Numbered from the stretch's first letter, positions 31,466 to 40,473 are shown. The stretch: DNA of 48,114 nucleotides from Gordonia tangerina (GCF_021556435.1 NZ_JAKGCU010000032.1:1-48114), one strand, 5' to 3'. Made by a program: numbers and translations. Notes: generated by a model from the letters alone, not told the origin.

Positions 31466-34026
31466 CCGCGATCGAGGTCCCGGATCTGTGCCTGGTGGTA
31501 TTGATCGGCGTATCCGGCTCGGGAAAAACAACATTCGCGCGCCGACTTTTCCGCGACACCGAGGTGCTCTCGTCGGATGCGTTCCGTGGCATGGTCGCTG
31601 ACGATCCGGCCGACCAGTCGGCTACTGGGGACGCTTTCGCTGCCCTGTTCGACGTGGCCGGACGGCGTCTGCGGCGTGGGCTGCTGACGGTAGTCGATGC
31701 GACATCGGTCCGCGCCGAGGACCGTCGTGCACTCGTCGAGCTGGCCAAAGAGCACGACGTATTCGCCGTCGCGATCGTGCTGGACGTCCCGGTCACCGAA
31801 CTGGTGCGGCGTGTCGCCGGGCGCTCCGACGTCGACGAAGGCGTGGTGCGCCGCCAGCACACACTGCTCAAGCAGGCACGCAACCTGCGCAAGGAGGGCT
31901 TCCGCTTCGTCCACACGCTGACGGGAGTCGACGACATCGATGCTGCGGCGCTCGTTCGGACCCGAGTGTTCAACGACCGCACCGACGACCACGGCCCATT
32001 CGACATCATCGGTGACATCCACGGCTGCTGCGACGAACTGTGCGATCTGCTCGTCGATCTCGGCTGGTCGCCGCGCCGCGACGTGGACGGCACCGTCCGC
32101 GGCATGGACGATCACCCGGCCGGTCGGCGAGTCGCGTTCGTCGGTGACCTGGTGGATCGCGGCCCCGACACCGCCGGAGTACTGCGCCTGGTGATGGCGA
32201 TGGTCGAAGCAGGCCAAGCGATCTGCGTACGCGGGAATCACGAGGAGAAGCTGCTACGCGCACTGCGACAGCGACGCGGATCGGGCCGGTCCCGGGACTC
32301 CGTCACCTTGTCCAACGGTCTGGCTGAATCGATCGAACAACTGGACCGGGAGCCCGTGGAGTTCATCGACGAGGTGATGGTATTCCTGGATTCGCTGGTC
32401 TCGCACTATGTGTTCGACGACGGGCAACTCGTGGTGGCCCATGCCGGGTTGGCCGAGCGCTACCACGGCCGAACCTCAGGGCGAGTCCGGTCGTTGGCGA
32501 TGTACGGCGAGACCACCGGGGGCACCGACCGCTGGGGCTTCCCAGTACGGGTCGACTGGGCCCGCGACTATCGCGGTCGCGCTCGCGTGGTTTACGGACA
32601 CACGCCGGTGCCGGCGGCCGGCTGGGTCAACAACACGCTGTGCCTGGACACCGGCTGCGTCTTCGGTGGACGTCTCACCGCGCTGCGCTACCCGGAGATG
32701 GACCTGATCGATGTGGCGGCCCGCCAGACGTATTGGGCTCCCGAGCGGCCGATGGGCTACGGCGAGTCCGACGCCGATGCGCGGGTGCGCGCAGCGGTTC
32801 GCCTCGACGACGTCACGGGCAAGCGTCGCATTCTCACCCGCTATGGGCCGTCGGTGCTCGTCACCGAGGACCACTCGGCCACGGCGCTGGAAGTGATGTC
32901 GCGGTTCGCCATCGACCCGCGCTGGCTGCGGTACCTGCCGCCCACCATGAGTCCCGTGGGCAGCGCCGATCCGGCCTTGCTCGAGGACCCGCAGGCTGCG
33001 TTCGACTTCTACACCGACCGCGGCGTGACCGAGGTGGTGTGCGAACAGAAACACATGGGATCGCGGGCGGTGCTCGTGGTGACGCGCGACGACGACGCGG
33101 CGCGTCGCGCATTCGGTGTCATCGGCGGGTCCGGTGCGCTGTACACGCGCACCGGCCGATCGTTCTTCGATCCGTCAACGACGGCCGCCACGCTGAAACA
33201 AGCCCGGGCGGCGTCTCGGACGCTGTTCGACCAACTCGACTGTGACTGGCTGATTCTCGATGCCGAGTTGCTGCCATGGAACATCAAGGGTGAGGGTTTG
33301 ATCCGTGACGAGTTCGCCTCTGTCTCGGCAGCAGCCGTGCCGGAGTTGGCGCAGCTGTCGGCGGAGTTGGACCGCGCGGCCGAACGCGACCTGGACGTCG
33401 ATGCGCTGCGTGCTGGTGCTGCGCAGCAACGCAACGACATCGACGCTTTCACCGACGCCTACCGCCGGCATGTCCAGGTGGGCGCCACGATCGACGACGT
33501 GCGGATCGCGCCGTTCGAGATCCTGGCCTGCGGTAACTCCGATCAGTCGATGACGCTCGAAACCCGTTCACACCAGTGGCATCTGGAGCGGGTGAATCAG
33601 CTCGCCACAGCGGACCCGTCGTTGTTCGTCCCCACCGCGCATCGCGTCGTGAACACCACAGACGAGATGTCGCGTGCCGAGGGGGTGGACTGGTGGCGCG
33701 ACATCGTGGCACGCGGGGGAGAGGGCATGGTGGTGAAGCCGTCCGGCAACCTCGTCCGAGACAACAAGGGTCGGATCGTGGCGCCCGGAATCAAGGTGCG
33801 CGGACCCGATTACCTCAGCATCATCTACGGTCCGGGCTACCAGCGTGATCTCGAGCGCTTGCGCTCGCGCGACCTGACCCACAAACGGTCGCTGGCACTC
33901 CGCGAGTACCAGTTGGGCCGTGAAGCCCTGGCGCGTTACACCGATCGAGACCCGCTGTGGCGCATCCACGAATGTGTGTTCGGTGTGTTGGCGTTGGAAT
34001 CCGAACCGACCGACACTCGGCTGTGA
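31462..34026 (+). CDS. pnkp: Polynucleotide kinase-phosphatase (RNA repair, with ligase-type domain)
   Basis: 854 aa, the family's usual length, with all three modules. The kinase P-loop GVSGSGKT is at 16-23. The metallophosphatase motifs are GDIHGC (about 184), GDLVDRGP (about 227) and GNHEEK (about 257). An adenylyltransferase domain has the nucleotidyl-lysine motif KHMGSR near 530 and later GEGMVVKPSG and IKVRGPDYL. Pnkp heals 5'-OH and 2',3'-cyclic phosphate ends left by ribotoxins; with Hen1 it seals and methylates the repaired RNA, typically tRNA. It is translationally coupled to hen1. It converges on the next gene with a gap of four bases. Confidence 0.97.
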   Translation: MTAIEVPDLCLVVLIGVSGSGKTTFARRLFRDTEVLSSDAFRGMVADDPADQSATGDAFAALFDVAGRRLRRGLLTVVDATSVRAEDRRALVELAKEHDVFAVAIVLDVPVTELVRRVAGRSDVDEGVVRRQHTLLKQARNLRKEGFRFVHTLTGVDDIDAAALVRTRVFNDRTDDHGPFDIIGDIHGCCDELCDLLVDLGWSPRRDVDGTVRGMDDHPAGRRVAFVGDLVDRGPDTAGVLRLVMAMVEAGQAICVRGNHEEKLLRALRQRRGSGRSRDSVTLSNGLAESIEQLDREPVEFIDEVMVFLDSLVSHYVFDDGQLVVAHAGLAERYHGRTSGRVRSLAMYGETTGGTDRWGFPVRVDWARDYRGRARVVYGHTPVPAAGWVNNTLCLDTGCVFGGRLTALRYPEMDLIDVAARQTYWAPERPMGYGESDADARVRAAVRLDDVTGKRRILTRYGPSVLVTEDHSATALEVMSRFAIDPRWLRYLPPTMSPVGSADPALLEDPQAAFDFYTDRGVTEVVCEQKHMGSRAVLVVTRDDDAARRAFGVIGGSGALYTRTGRSFFDPSTTAATLKQARAASRTLFDQLDCDWLILDAELLPWNIKGEGLIRDEFASVSAAAVPELAQLSAELDRAAERDLDVDALRAGAAQQRNDIDAFTDAYRRHVQVGATIDDVRIAPFEILACGNSDQSMTLETRSHQWHLERVNQLATADPSLFVPTAHRVVNTTDEMSRAEGVDWWRDIVARGGEGMVVKPSGNLVRDNKGRIVAPGIKVRGPDYLSIIYGPGYQRDLERLRSRDLTHKRSLALREYQLGREALARYTDRDPLWRIHECVFGVLALESEPTDTRL

Positions 34027-34030
34027 GGTC

Positions 34031-34681
34031 TCAGTTGTCGGTGACCTGGCGCAGACCGATCGCGCGGCCTGCCGCGAAGGTCGCGGACAAGACGATGAGG
34101 ACGATGGCGATCACGACGATCCACGTCGAGGTGACCGTCGCAAAGCCCAGTGCCCACGCACCGGCCACGCCGCAGATCGTGGCCAGCAGTGCGCCGACGG
34201 GTAGCACCGCAGCCACAGCCTGAACAGTCTGGCTTGTCGCGGGATCATCGACGGCCCGCAGGGCCAGGAATACCGCGGCAACTGCAAGCCCGTACGCCAC
34301 AGCGCCACTGATCGCGTACGGCACCAGCGGCGACAGCCAGTCAGACAGGTCGACCATCAACGCAACCGCGAGTAGGACGGGTGCTACGCCCACCGCGGAC
34401 CCGAGCAGGCCGGCCACCACGGTCGTGCCGATCCGCCGCTGCGGATCCACGCGCGCACCGGCCGCATACAGCATTCCGGCGGTCACAGCTCCTACTACCG
34501 CACCGGCCGCGGCTACAGCGAGATAGCGCATCGGTTCCGACAGGGCGACCCTGCCGCCGCCGAACGACGAAATCGCCATGTACGAACCGTCGCCCGGAGT
34601 CATTATTCCCTGAAACAGGGCTGCCGCCAGCAGCGCGATCACACTTCCCGCGAACATCAACGTCACGCAGAGTCGACCCAT
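34031..34681 (-). CDS. Multi-pass membrane protein, unknown
   Basis: 216 aa with about six hydrophobic segments: residues 8-25, 50-75, 85-110, 118-140, 155-175 and 180-203. The loop after helix 1 is Gly/Ser-rich (GDGSYMAISSFGGGRVALSE). No family or active site recognised. It is probably co-transcribed with the small membrane protein gene just upstream (33-base gap). Confidence 0.7.
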   Translation of the reverse strand: MGRLCVTLMFAGSVIALLAAALFQGIMTPGDGSYMAISSFGGGRVALSEPMRYLAVAAAGAVVGAVTAGMLYAAGARVDPQRRIGTTVVAGLLGSAVGVAPVLLAVALMVDLSDWLSPLVPYAISGAVAYGLAVAAVFLALRAVDDPATSQTVQAVAAVLPVGALLATICGVAGAWALGFATVTSTWIVVIAIVLIVLSATFAAGRAIGLRQVTDN

Positions 34682-34714
34682 GTGTGCATACTGCCGTACG
34701 CCCGACGGCGTGAG

Positions 34715-35146
34715 TCAGCGTGGTGGGCGGGCGTGTTGCGTCGGCGTTGCCACGGCCGTATGGCACAGCGCAATGACAAGCGCGACGATGGTCATGGGTA
34801 TGCAGGCCAGCAGCAGCCCCCAGAAGCCACTCCAGTGGCCGAGCCCGAATCCGGACAGGACCGCCAGTACGGCGACCGCCAACCACGAGACGCTGCACCG
34901 CATGATCGCCGCCGCGAGCGACGGTGCGGCTGCCAGTAGTGCGCCCACTTGCACCAAGGGCCAGATTCCCACCACCGAGTACATGGGGTCATCACAAGTA
35001 GCGCCGGTGGGCATGTTCGGCAGGTACAGCTCGCCCGATTTGGAACACGACATCGATACTGATCCCACCGGCCCGAAGGCCGCCCACACTGCGAGGCCGA
35101 CACCGAGCAGCGCCAAGACGGTCCACGCTGCGCGAACCTTTGCCAT
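34715..35146 (-). CDS. Small four-span membrane protein, unknown
   Basis: 143 aa. The first helix (WTVLALLGVGLAVWAAFG) is followed by an extracytoplasmic loop with two Cys (SCSKSGELYL ... ATCDDP). Three more helices follow. No family recognised. Confidence 0.65.
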   Translation of the reverse strand: MAKVRAAWTVLALLGVGLAVWAAFGPVGSVSMSCSKSGELYLPNMPTGATCDDPMYSVVGIWPLVQVGALLAAAPSLAAAIMRCSVSWLAVAVLAVLSGFGLGHWSGFWGLLLACIPMTIVALVIALCHTAVATPTQHARPPR

Positions 35147-35397
35147 GGGCGAACCTTATGCGACCCGCCAACGCATACCGGTCATCGAGCCGCATGTAGA
35201 CGCCGCGATGTCGTCACATCTGGCCCTACAGCTTCACGAGCAGAGTGTCTCGGAAGCGCGAACGTTGGCCGGTTCGGAATCGGAATACACCGAGACAAAG
35301 CCTTGACCATCGAGTTCCGTCGCTGCCGAGGTATCCGTCGCGCAGCGCAAGATTACTCCTGGAGAGTTGATCTCGCTTTCGGACAACATCGGTTCTC
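35147..35397. other. Intergenic, unresolved
   Basis: A minus-strand frame ending at 35234 has a protein-like C-terminus (EINSPGVILRCATDTSA then GFVSVYSDSEPANV), but its upstream part reads as non-coding Pro/Arg-rich sequence. It may be a gene fragment; I could not define it. Confidence 0.3.
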
Positions 35398-35844
35398 TTG
35401 GCCGATGAGCCGCCGACGACCGAGGTAGATCTTGGTCGGGCGGTGTCGTTGACGTGTCGGTGGGCACCGTTGACCGGATCGATGATTCCAGCCGAGTTCG
35501 GTACACGGCTTCCATCCGTTGCTGTCGTTGAACGCGAGGGTGTTCCGCGCGTGGTCTCGGGTCAGGGCCGAGACTTCGAAGCGTATCCGGACGTCGGTCC
35601 GGACCTGGGTATGCCGTCTGTTGAGTGGGCGCAAAGCCCTGGCGTTGCGCACGAGGACAAATACCTGGAGCCGTTCCTACGCCGAAGCGTCCCTGAGTTC
35701 GCCGGAGTGGTTGAGGAGGTGCGCTACCTCTGGTCGCCCACCTGGCCGACGGGGCATGTCGATCAGGTGACGGCGGATTCGGCCAATCCGGCACTCGGTA
35801 GCTTGTACGCGGTCGGAAAGCTCATCTCCGTGGCTGTGGAGTAG
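35398..35844 (+). CDS. Hypothetical protein, possibly 5'-truncated
   Basis: 148 aa from a TTG codon; no ATG or GTG sits at a sensible place and no ribosome site is seen. The C-terminal half looks like real protein (HEDKYLEPFLRRSVPEFAGV and LWSPTWPTGHVDQVTAD). No family recognised. The missing start suggests that a 5' part was lost or shifted in frame. Confidence 0.4.
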   Translation: MADEPPTTEVDLGRAVSLTCRWAPLTGSMIPAEFGTRLPSVAVVEREGVPRVVSGQGRDFEAYPDVGPDLGMPSVEWAQSPGVAHEDKYLEPFLRRSVPEFAGVVEEVRYLWSPTWPTGHVDQVTADSANPALGSLYAVGKLISVAVE

Positions 35845-35895
35845 GCGGGGCCGCTGCGGCGGGTGTGGTCCACGGATGCAGAAGATCGGGAGCCC

Positions 35896-36195
35896 CTAAT
35901 CCATCTCAGCCATGTCATTACTCGATGGTGCTGGAGTTCGGCGGGACGGTCCGAATCGCCATGCGGCAGCACCCACGATCGGAATGATCCACACGACGCC
36001 AAGCCACATCACGCTGCGCCGCCAGCCGATGTGTCGGCTGATGACGTCGACGGTGGCAAACATCGACAGGGTGAACCAGACGGAGAACAGGACGAGCATC
36101 GCAATGGCGGTGTAGAACAGTCGGTTCAAATCCGCGCTACACGCCGCGTCTCTGCCGCATTCGGATAGTCCAGCCTCGGCGAGTAGCACGTTCAT
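35896..36195 (-). CDS. PLDc_N-like small membrane protein
   Basis: 99 aa. Two hydrophobic helices (residues 29-50 and 62-82), the second with WLGVVWIIPIVGAAAWRFG, the usual end of a PLDc_N-type hairpin. An N-terminal extracellular segment holds two Cys (SECGRDAACSADL). It resembles the protein at 3860-4234 in its second helix but lacks the charged tail. Function unknown. Confidence 0.65.
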   Translation of the reverse strand: MNVLLAEAGLSECGRDAACSADLNRLFYTAIAMLVLFSVWFTLSMFATVDVISRHIGWRRSVMWLGVVWIIPIVGAAAWRFGPSRRTPAPSSNDMAEMD

Positions 36196-36231
36196 GACTC
36201 ACCGGCCGTGGATCGCGCGATCATCGGAGCG

Positions 36232-36801
36232 TCACAGTGCGTCATCATGTTTCTCCTCCCAAACCGCGTTGCCGTTCAACCGCTTCCGCGGCAGCCAGGT
36301 CGCCAACGTCCGTCCCAGCGTGTGGACCAACTCGTTGCCGAACACGCACAGCGTCTTCTCCCACGGGTGCCCGAACGTTCCGGTGCTGAAATCCGGACGG
36401 GCGAAGATGTAGTAGTCGCCGTTCGGGTACACCGTCACCGGCCACTCGGTGTCGAACGTGTCGGCATGCACCTTGTCATCGAGCCGATACCCACGGTGCT
36501 GCCAGTCGAGCACGATCCACTCGTGATCGTCGAACACGCTCACGAAACAACGCTGTGCTTCGGCGTTGATCGCGTCGAACTGTGCGCTCCACACACCGGG
36601 CGAGTTCTCCGGGACAGACAGATCGAAGGTCACCGACGGAGTCGGATCAATTACGGCCGGCCAGCCCTTCGGGTCGACGCTCGGACGGAATGTCGTGAAT
36701 CGATCGATGAACAACTCCCACGCCCGATCCTCTTCGGTCCGCGGCAGGTAACTCCACCCCGGTGGCAACCGGGTCCCGTGGTCGAGCGTCCAGCGCATCA
36801 T
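36232..36801 (-). CDS. DUF2716-like protein
   Basis: 189 aa from ATG 36801 (ATG 36798 adjacent); the frame extends to 37335 only as a shadow of the upstream gene. It has YPNGDYYIFARPDFSTGTFG and HPWEKTLCVFGNELV near the C-terminus. These match the DUF2716 pattern, which I recall from small cytosolic proteins of unknown role. No ribosome site, so the mRNA may be leaderless or coupled to the gene ahead (26-base gap). Confidence 0.65.
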   Translation of the reverse strand: MMRWTLDHGTRLPPGWSYLPRTEEDRAWELFIDRFTTFRPSVDPKGWPAVIDPTPSVTFDLSVPENSPGVWSAQFDAINAEAQRCFVSVFDDHEWIVLDWQHRGYRLDDKVHADTFDTEWPVTVYPNGDYYIFARPDFSTGTFGHPWEKTLCVFGNELVHTLGRTLATWLPRKRLNGNAVWEEKHDDAL

Positions 36802-36827
36802 CAGACGATTGTTACCAGCTACGGCGC

Positions 36828-38177
36828 TTATGCGTACAACACCCCGTCGACGGCCAGTGACGCGGATGGATAGGCATGGGTGCCGGCCTGTTCGAGTAGC
36901 TCGGTGACTATCCAGCCGAACGGCTCTTGTCGTTTGCGCCCGAGCGCGTCGTAGATACCGACCCGGGAGCGGATGAAAAGTCCCGGATATGCGATGTGCC
37001 GGTAGGTGAGTTCGACGACTCCGTCGGGCCAGTCTCCGACGAACTCCGCCTGTACATCGGACACCTGGTGGGCGAACCGTGTTCCGTCGAAGAAGGTCAC
37101 GCACCACTGCGCATACGAGTCGTGGTCGACGGGCCGCGGTCGGAGCGGCCAACGGTGTGCAGAGATGTCGATGTCGTCGATCGCTGACATCATTGAGACC
37201 GACTGCGCATCCGCATCCCACACCTCGAGCCGGGTTCGCCCACCTGAACGAGTGGACCCTCGGGTCAACAACCAAGCGCGGTGGTGCTCTGCGGCACCGC
37301 GCATGACCCACCGGTCGTCGATCTCCTTCGTCCACAACGGCTCGGGGTCAGTTCCCGTGTCTGTGTACGCGCGCACGATCGTGCGCTCCTTACCGGGTGT
37401 GCGGCGTCCCCAGTGCCACCGCACGCCATATCCGACTGCCCGCTTGCGCAGGTGCGCCTCGTTGTAGGTCGGGTCGGCATAGTCCTGGGTGTAGCTCGTG
37501 TCCTTGGACCAGGTGGTCGCGATGTGGTCGGGGCGCACCAGGGCGTCGGGGTGCGGGGCGTCCAGCCGCACCGACAACCCCGAATTCGCCCACACCACCC
37601 GATAGCGATCACCACCGGTGGGCGGTGGTGTATCTCCGTAGTCAACGAGTTCGCGAGTCCATGGCTCATGGTGTACTGACACGAACAATGTGCCTTCTTC
37701 GGCGTGCGCGTGAAAGACGATGCCGTCGACGGGGATCGTGGACATCGAGCCGGTCCGGTCAACGTGCAGCAGTGTCGATTTCGGTTCTCGCCGCGGGGGT
37801 CGGTCCGGCGTAGGGGAGATGTCGTTGCGCTTGGGTGCTGGTGGTTTGAGCCAGGCGCCGTCGACTCCACAGCAGATGAGTTCCGCGCCGTGAGTGTAGG
37901 TCGCGAATATCAGTCCGTCTGGACCGATGCGTCCCAATGGTTCGTCGGGCGCGTACTGAATCCAGAATCCCTGGTCGTCTACGTCGATCCGACGACGAAA
38001 AGGTCGCCGCAGATCCGACGCCATCTCTGGCCACGACACCAGCCGGACGACCTCTTGGGTAGCGGGATCGAACAGCGCGGCAACGGGCTGGATGGCATCA
38101 AGCACCCAGACATAGCCGGCACTGAAGAACACTTCGGAGGGGCGAAACGTCGTCCGCCCAAAACACGCGGCGCTCAT
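36828..38177 (-). CDS. Large hypothetical cytosolic protein, beta-propeller-like
   Basis: 449 aa, no signal peptide or membrane helix. Repeated short strands with aromatic-aspartate turns (SAGYVWVLDAIQPVAALFD, DDQGFWIQYAPDEPLGRIGP, ADGVDGAWLK-type) suggest a beta-propeller, but I cannot count blades. A middle segment (YGVRWHWGRRTPGKERTIVR) is basic. No family recognised. It lies upstream of, and probably with, the DUF2716-like gene. Confidence 0.65.
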   Translation of the reverse strand: MSAACFGRTTFRPSEVFFSAGYVWVLDAIQPVAALFDPATQEVVRLVSWPEMASDLRRPFRRRIDVDDQGFWIQYAPDEPLGRIGPDGLIFATYTHGAELICCGVDGAWLKPPAPKRNDISPTPDRPPRREPKSTLLHVDRTGSMSTIPVDGIVFHAHAEEGTLFVSVHHEPWTRELVDYGDTPPPTGGDRYRVVWANSGLSVRLDAPHPDALVRPDHIATTWSKDTSYTQDYADPTYNEAHLRKRAVGYGVRWHWGRRTPGKERTIVRAYTDTGTDPEPLWTKEIDDRWVMRGAAEHHRAWLLTRGSTRSGGRTRLEVWDADAQSVSMMSAIDDIDISAHRWPLRPRPVDHDSYAQWCVTFFDGTRFAHQVSDVQAEFVGDWPDGVVELTYRHIAYPGLFIRSRVGIYDALGRKRQEPFGWIVTELLEQAGTHAYPSASLAVDGVLYA

Positions 38178-38246
38178 GCGCCTTTCGGTCGAGTCACCAC
38201 ATCACGGTAGCAGTGCTGTCAACGCTTCGTGCGTGCGCTACCACGC

Positions 38247-38864
38247 TCACGCATACCACGGCGGCTCTCGAGGGAACTCGTCCTCCACGACGTCGATGCG
38301 CGAATCATCAAGTAGATCAGCGATTCCCGCCGACGATGCCCCGATGCTGGCGAAGTGCGGATCGACGTCGCGGACCATACACCACGCCCGGTCGGCCGGC
38401 CACACGAACGCCGGCACGGGAAGCCGTGATCCGAGTCCCTCGCCCTCGTCGTCATCCCATCCGATCAGATCGGTGTCGCCGCGGTACAGGTAGTAGGAAC
38501 GGACAACCGAGCCGCGGTCGTCGGCGAGGTCGATCGTGGCGGCGCCCAGTCCGGTGCTCAGCGCGGCGACCTTGGGCCAGCCCTCCCAGATCAGGTAGAA
38601 GCAGTCGTCAGGAGTGGTCGTGTGACGCGCGAGATGCGTTACCGCGACACCCATCTGCCAGATCTCCGACGGATCAGGACCGCCGCGGTCGGGAATGTTG
38701 GCGTCACTTTCGCGTTGGCCGAGGAACTCGGGGTCGGGGATGAAGCGCAGACGCGCATACCGCTCGTAGCCAACCGGAGCGAGGACGGCCAGGTGCGCCC
38801 AGTCCTGCTCCGGACCGAACAGCCAGTCGGCTGGGGATCGTTCACGATATGCGTGCACGGTCAT
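38247..38864 (-). CDS. Hypothetical protein
   Basis: 205 aa from ATG 38864, chosen because AAAGGAG lies five bases upstream (GTG 38870 overlaps the site region). Sequence features: RSPADWLFGPEQDWAHLAVL, TTTPDDCFYLIWEGWP, then SYYLYRGDTDLIGWDDDEGE and a C-terminal FVWPADRAWCMVRDVDPHFA. The last phrase resembles actinobacterial proteins of unknown function in which a Trp/Asp segment ends a small alpha/beta domain. No activity can be inferred. Confidence 0.65.
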   Translation of the reverse strand: MTVHAYRERSPADWLFGPEQDWAHLAVLAPVGYERYARLRFIPDPEFLGQRESDANIPDRGGPDPSEIWQMGVAVTHLARHTTTPDDCFYLIWEGWPKVAALSTGLGAATIDLADDRGSVVRSYYLYRGDTDLIGWDDDEGEGLGSRLPVPAFVWPADRAWCMVRDVDPHFASIGASSAGIADLLDDSRIDVVEDEFPREPPWYA

Positions 38865-38921
38865 CGTCACTCCTTTGCTACTGACCCGTCCTCACTCGGC
38901 TTGGTACGTACGTTGAACGCC

Positions 38922-39365
38922 TCAAAGTCGTATCCCTCCACCCCGCCGGATGTGCACGGTGCCGGTGGGTGTCGGCAGGGCCGGCGGCTCGGTTCGCGGC
39001 ACGTCGAAGTCATCGATGACGGACTCGCGCATCGTCGTCAAGCCGTCCGGTCCGGGATCGCCGACGCTGCGCCACAGCCACGTCATAAACGGCGCCTGCG
39101 GGCGCTCTTGCCGAGTCGTCCCGGCGGGCCACACCGACCCCGCGACATAGTCGCAGCCGTTCTCCGGCGGGACGACGGCCGACCACTCGAACTCCACGGC
39201 GGTGCCCGGGCGCAAACCCATCAGCCCGGGTTCGGACAGCTCGGCGACGGCCTCCACTCTCAACGAGCACGAGTCCGCCGACGTCCCGCCCGGCGTATCC
39301 GCCGAAACGGTGACACCCCAACCCAGCTCCTGATGCCAGGTCTCGACGGTTCCTGTTGACGACAT
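38922..39365 (-). CDS. Diverged cold-shock-domain-like protein
   Basis: 147 aa. Residues 4-75 follow the layout of the actinobacterial long cold-shock-like proteins: GTVETWHQELGWGVTVSADT, a PGG turn, then GLRPGTAVEFEWS and a CDYVAGSVWP ending. The usual aromatic RNP1-type residues are largely changed, so nucleic-acid binding is uncertain. The C-terminal ~70 residues are a Pro/Gly-rich tail. The gene is divergent from the one at 39460. Confidence 0.6.
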   Translation of the reverse strand: MSSTGTVETWHQELGWGVTVSADTPGGTSADSCSLRVEAVAELSEPGLMGLRPGTAVEFEWSAVVPPENGCDYVAGSVWPAGTTRQERPQAPFMTWLWRSVGDPGPDGLTTMRESVIDDFDVPRTEPPALPTPTGTVHIRRGGGIRL

Positions 39366-39459
39366 CCCGTCACCGTAGGGCTGGAGTTGCGATCGGGGAA
39401 TCGAATATTCATCGAGGCCGGTTGACTTGGGAACTTACACTACCGATCTAGCCTGACCC

Positions 39460-40293
39460 ATGGGGACGCCGTCGTGGATCGAGTTGGCCGGCCGCAACGC
39501 TGCCGCAGAAGCGATATGCCTCAGCGGAACACTGACCGCCACCGAGAAGAACGAGGCCTCACGTGTCGACTTCCAGCACGCTCCCGGCGGCAAGTGGTGC
39601 GTGGAACACGAGGGCCAACCCGTGTACATCGCGTCCGGCGCCACCGCGGTGGTGCGGGTCGAGGGCCACATGCGCCGACTCGACGGTGACATCCGCCTGC
39701 CGATGCTCGGTGCCCGGTTCAGCCCGCTCGATCTCCTCGGCCGCGAATCTTTGATCCACAAGATGAGCACGTCGATGGCCGTGGAGGGTGATGCCGAACA
39801 GCGCACCATCGGCGGACGTGCCGCCTGGTCGATCCGGCTACGCGCCCCGGAGCGCGATCCGATCGAGATGACCTTCGACGACGCCACGGGCGTGCTGATC
39901 CGGTTGGCGACACCCGACGGAAGGGTGGCCCTCACCGTCGACGGACTGAGCGTGCCCGAGACGCTGCCCGACTCGCTGTTCGAATGGGACGGGCCGGTTC
40001 TCGATGAGCGTCCGACCCGAGGGACCCGTCGCAGCGACGAAGACGACGAGACCGAGCGCATTGAGGCCCTGCGGGCGCTGATCGCCGCACACTCTCAGCC
40101 TGACCGGGTCATGGCCGCCATCGCCGGCGCGGACAGCGAACGCGGGGCACGCTCGACGCTGGTCGAACTCCTCGGGGTGACCGAATCCGGTGCGGATCAC
40201 ATCCTCGCGGCCCCGATCGGCATATTCCGCGGTGACCACGCCGTCGCCAACCGGCGAACACTCGAAATCATGGAAGATGAACGCCGGCAGTGA
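39460..40293 (+). CDS. Hypothetical protein with LolA-like beta pattern
   Basis: 277 aa, no signal peptide. The first ~180 residues alternate strands in a way seen in outer-membrane-lipoprotein-sorting (LolA)-like proteins (KWCVEHEGQPVYIAS, AAWSIRLRAPERDPIEMTFD, GVLIRLATPDGRVALTV). The C-terminal ~60 residues are acidic then helical (IEALRALIAAHSQPDRV). The ATG follows almost directly on a plausible -10 (TAGCCT region), so the mRNA may be leaderless. The family call is weak. Confidence 0.6.
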   Translation: MGTPSWIELAGRNAAAEAICLSGTLTATEKNEASRVDFQHAPGGKWCVEHEGQPVYIASGATAVVRVEGHMRRLDGDIRLPMLGARFSPLDLLGRESLIHKMSTSMAVEGDAEQRTIGGRAAWSIRLRAPERDPIEMTFDDATGVLIRLATPDGRVALTVDGLSVPETLPDSLFEWDGPVLDERPTRGTRRSDEDDETERIEALRALIAAHSQPDRVMAAIAGADSERGARSTLVELLGVTESGADHILAAPIGIFRGDHAVANRRTLEIMEDERRQ

Positions 40294-40332
40294 CGCGGCG
40301 GCACCCGATCCGGGCTGAAAAGCGCGAGAAAT

Positions 40333-40473
40333 AAGAGAGCCCCACCGGACCAGTCGGGGGTCGGTCCGGCGGGGCGCCCAGGAGGCTTTCGTCCGGTCCC
40401 GATCGGGAGAGAAGGGGCCGGCTGCGAAAGCCTGAACCTCAACGATAGTTGATTTTCGATTCGCCCATGCGGC
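40333..40473 (-). repeat. Repeated hairpin element, copy 1 (terminator or small-RNA candidate)
   Basis: About 141 bases, repeated at 47653-47775 in the same orientation. The core is a strong hairpin: arms 40339-40351 and 40363-40375, 13 pairs with one mismatch, around an 11-base loop. Read on the minus strand the hairpin is followed by TCTCTTATTTCTC, which looks like an intrinsic terminator. A second short hairpin (CCCGATCGGG, about 40398-40407) precedes it. It may end transcription of the TauE/SafE remnant or of a short RNA starting near 40450, or serve as the terminator for the plus-strand gene ending at 40293. Confidence 0.65.

Noticed and set aside
40333..40473. Identity with the actinobacterial 6C RNA or a tRNA-like element
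   Set aside because: Only one C-rich loop is present and no cloverleaf can be drawn, so neither assignment is supported.
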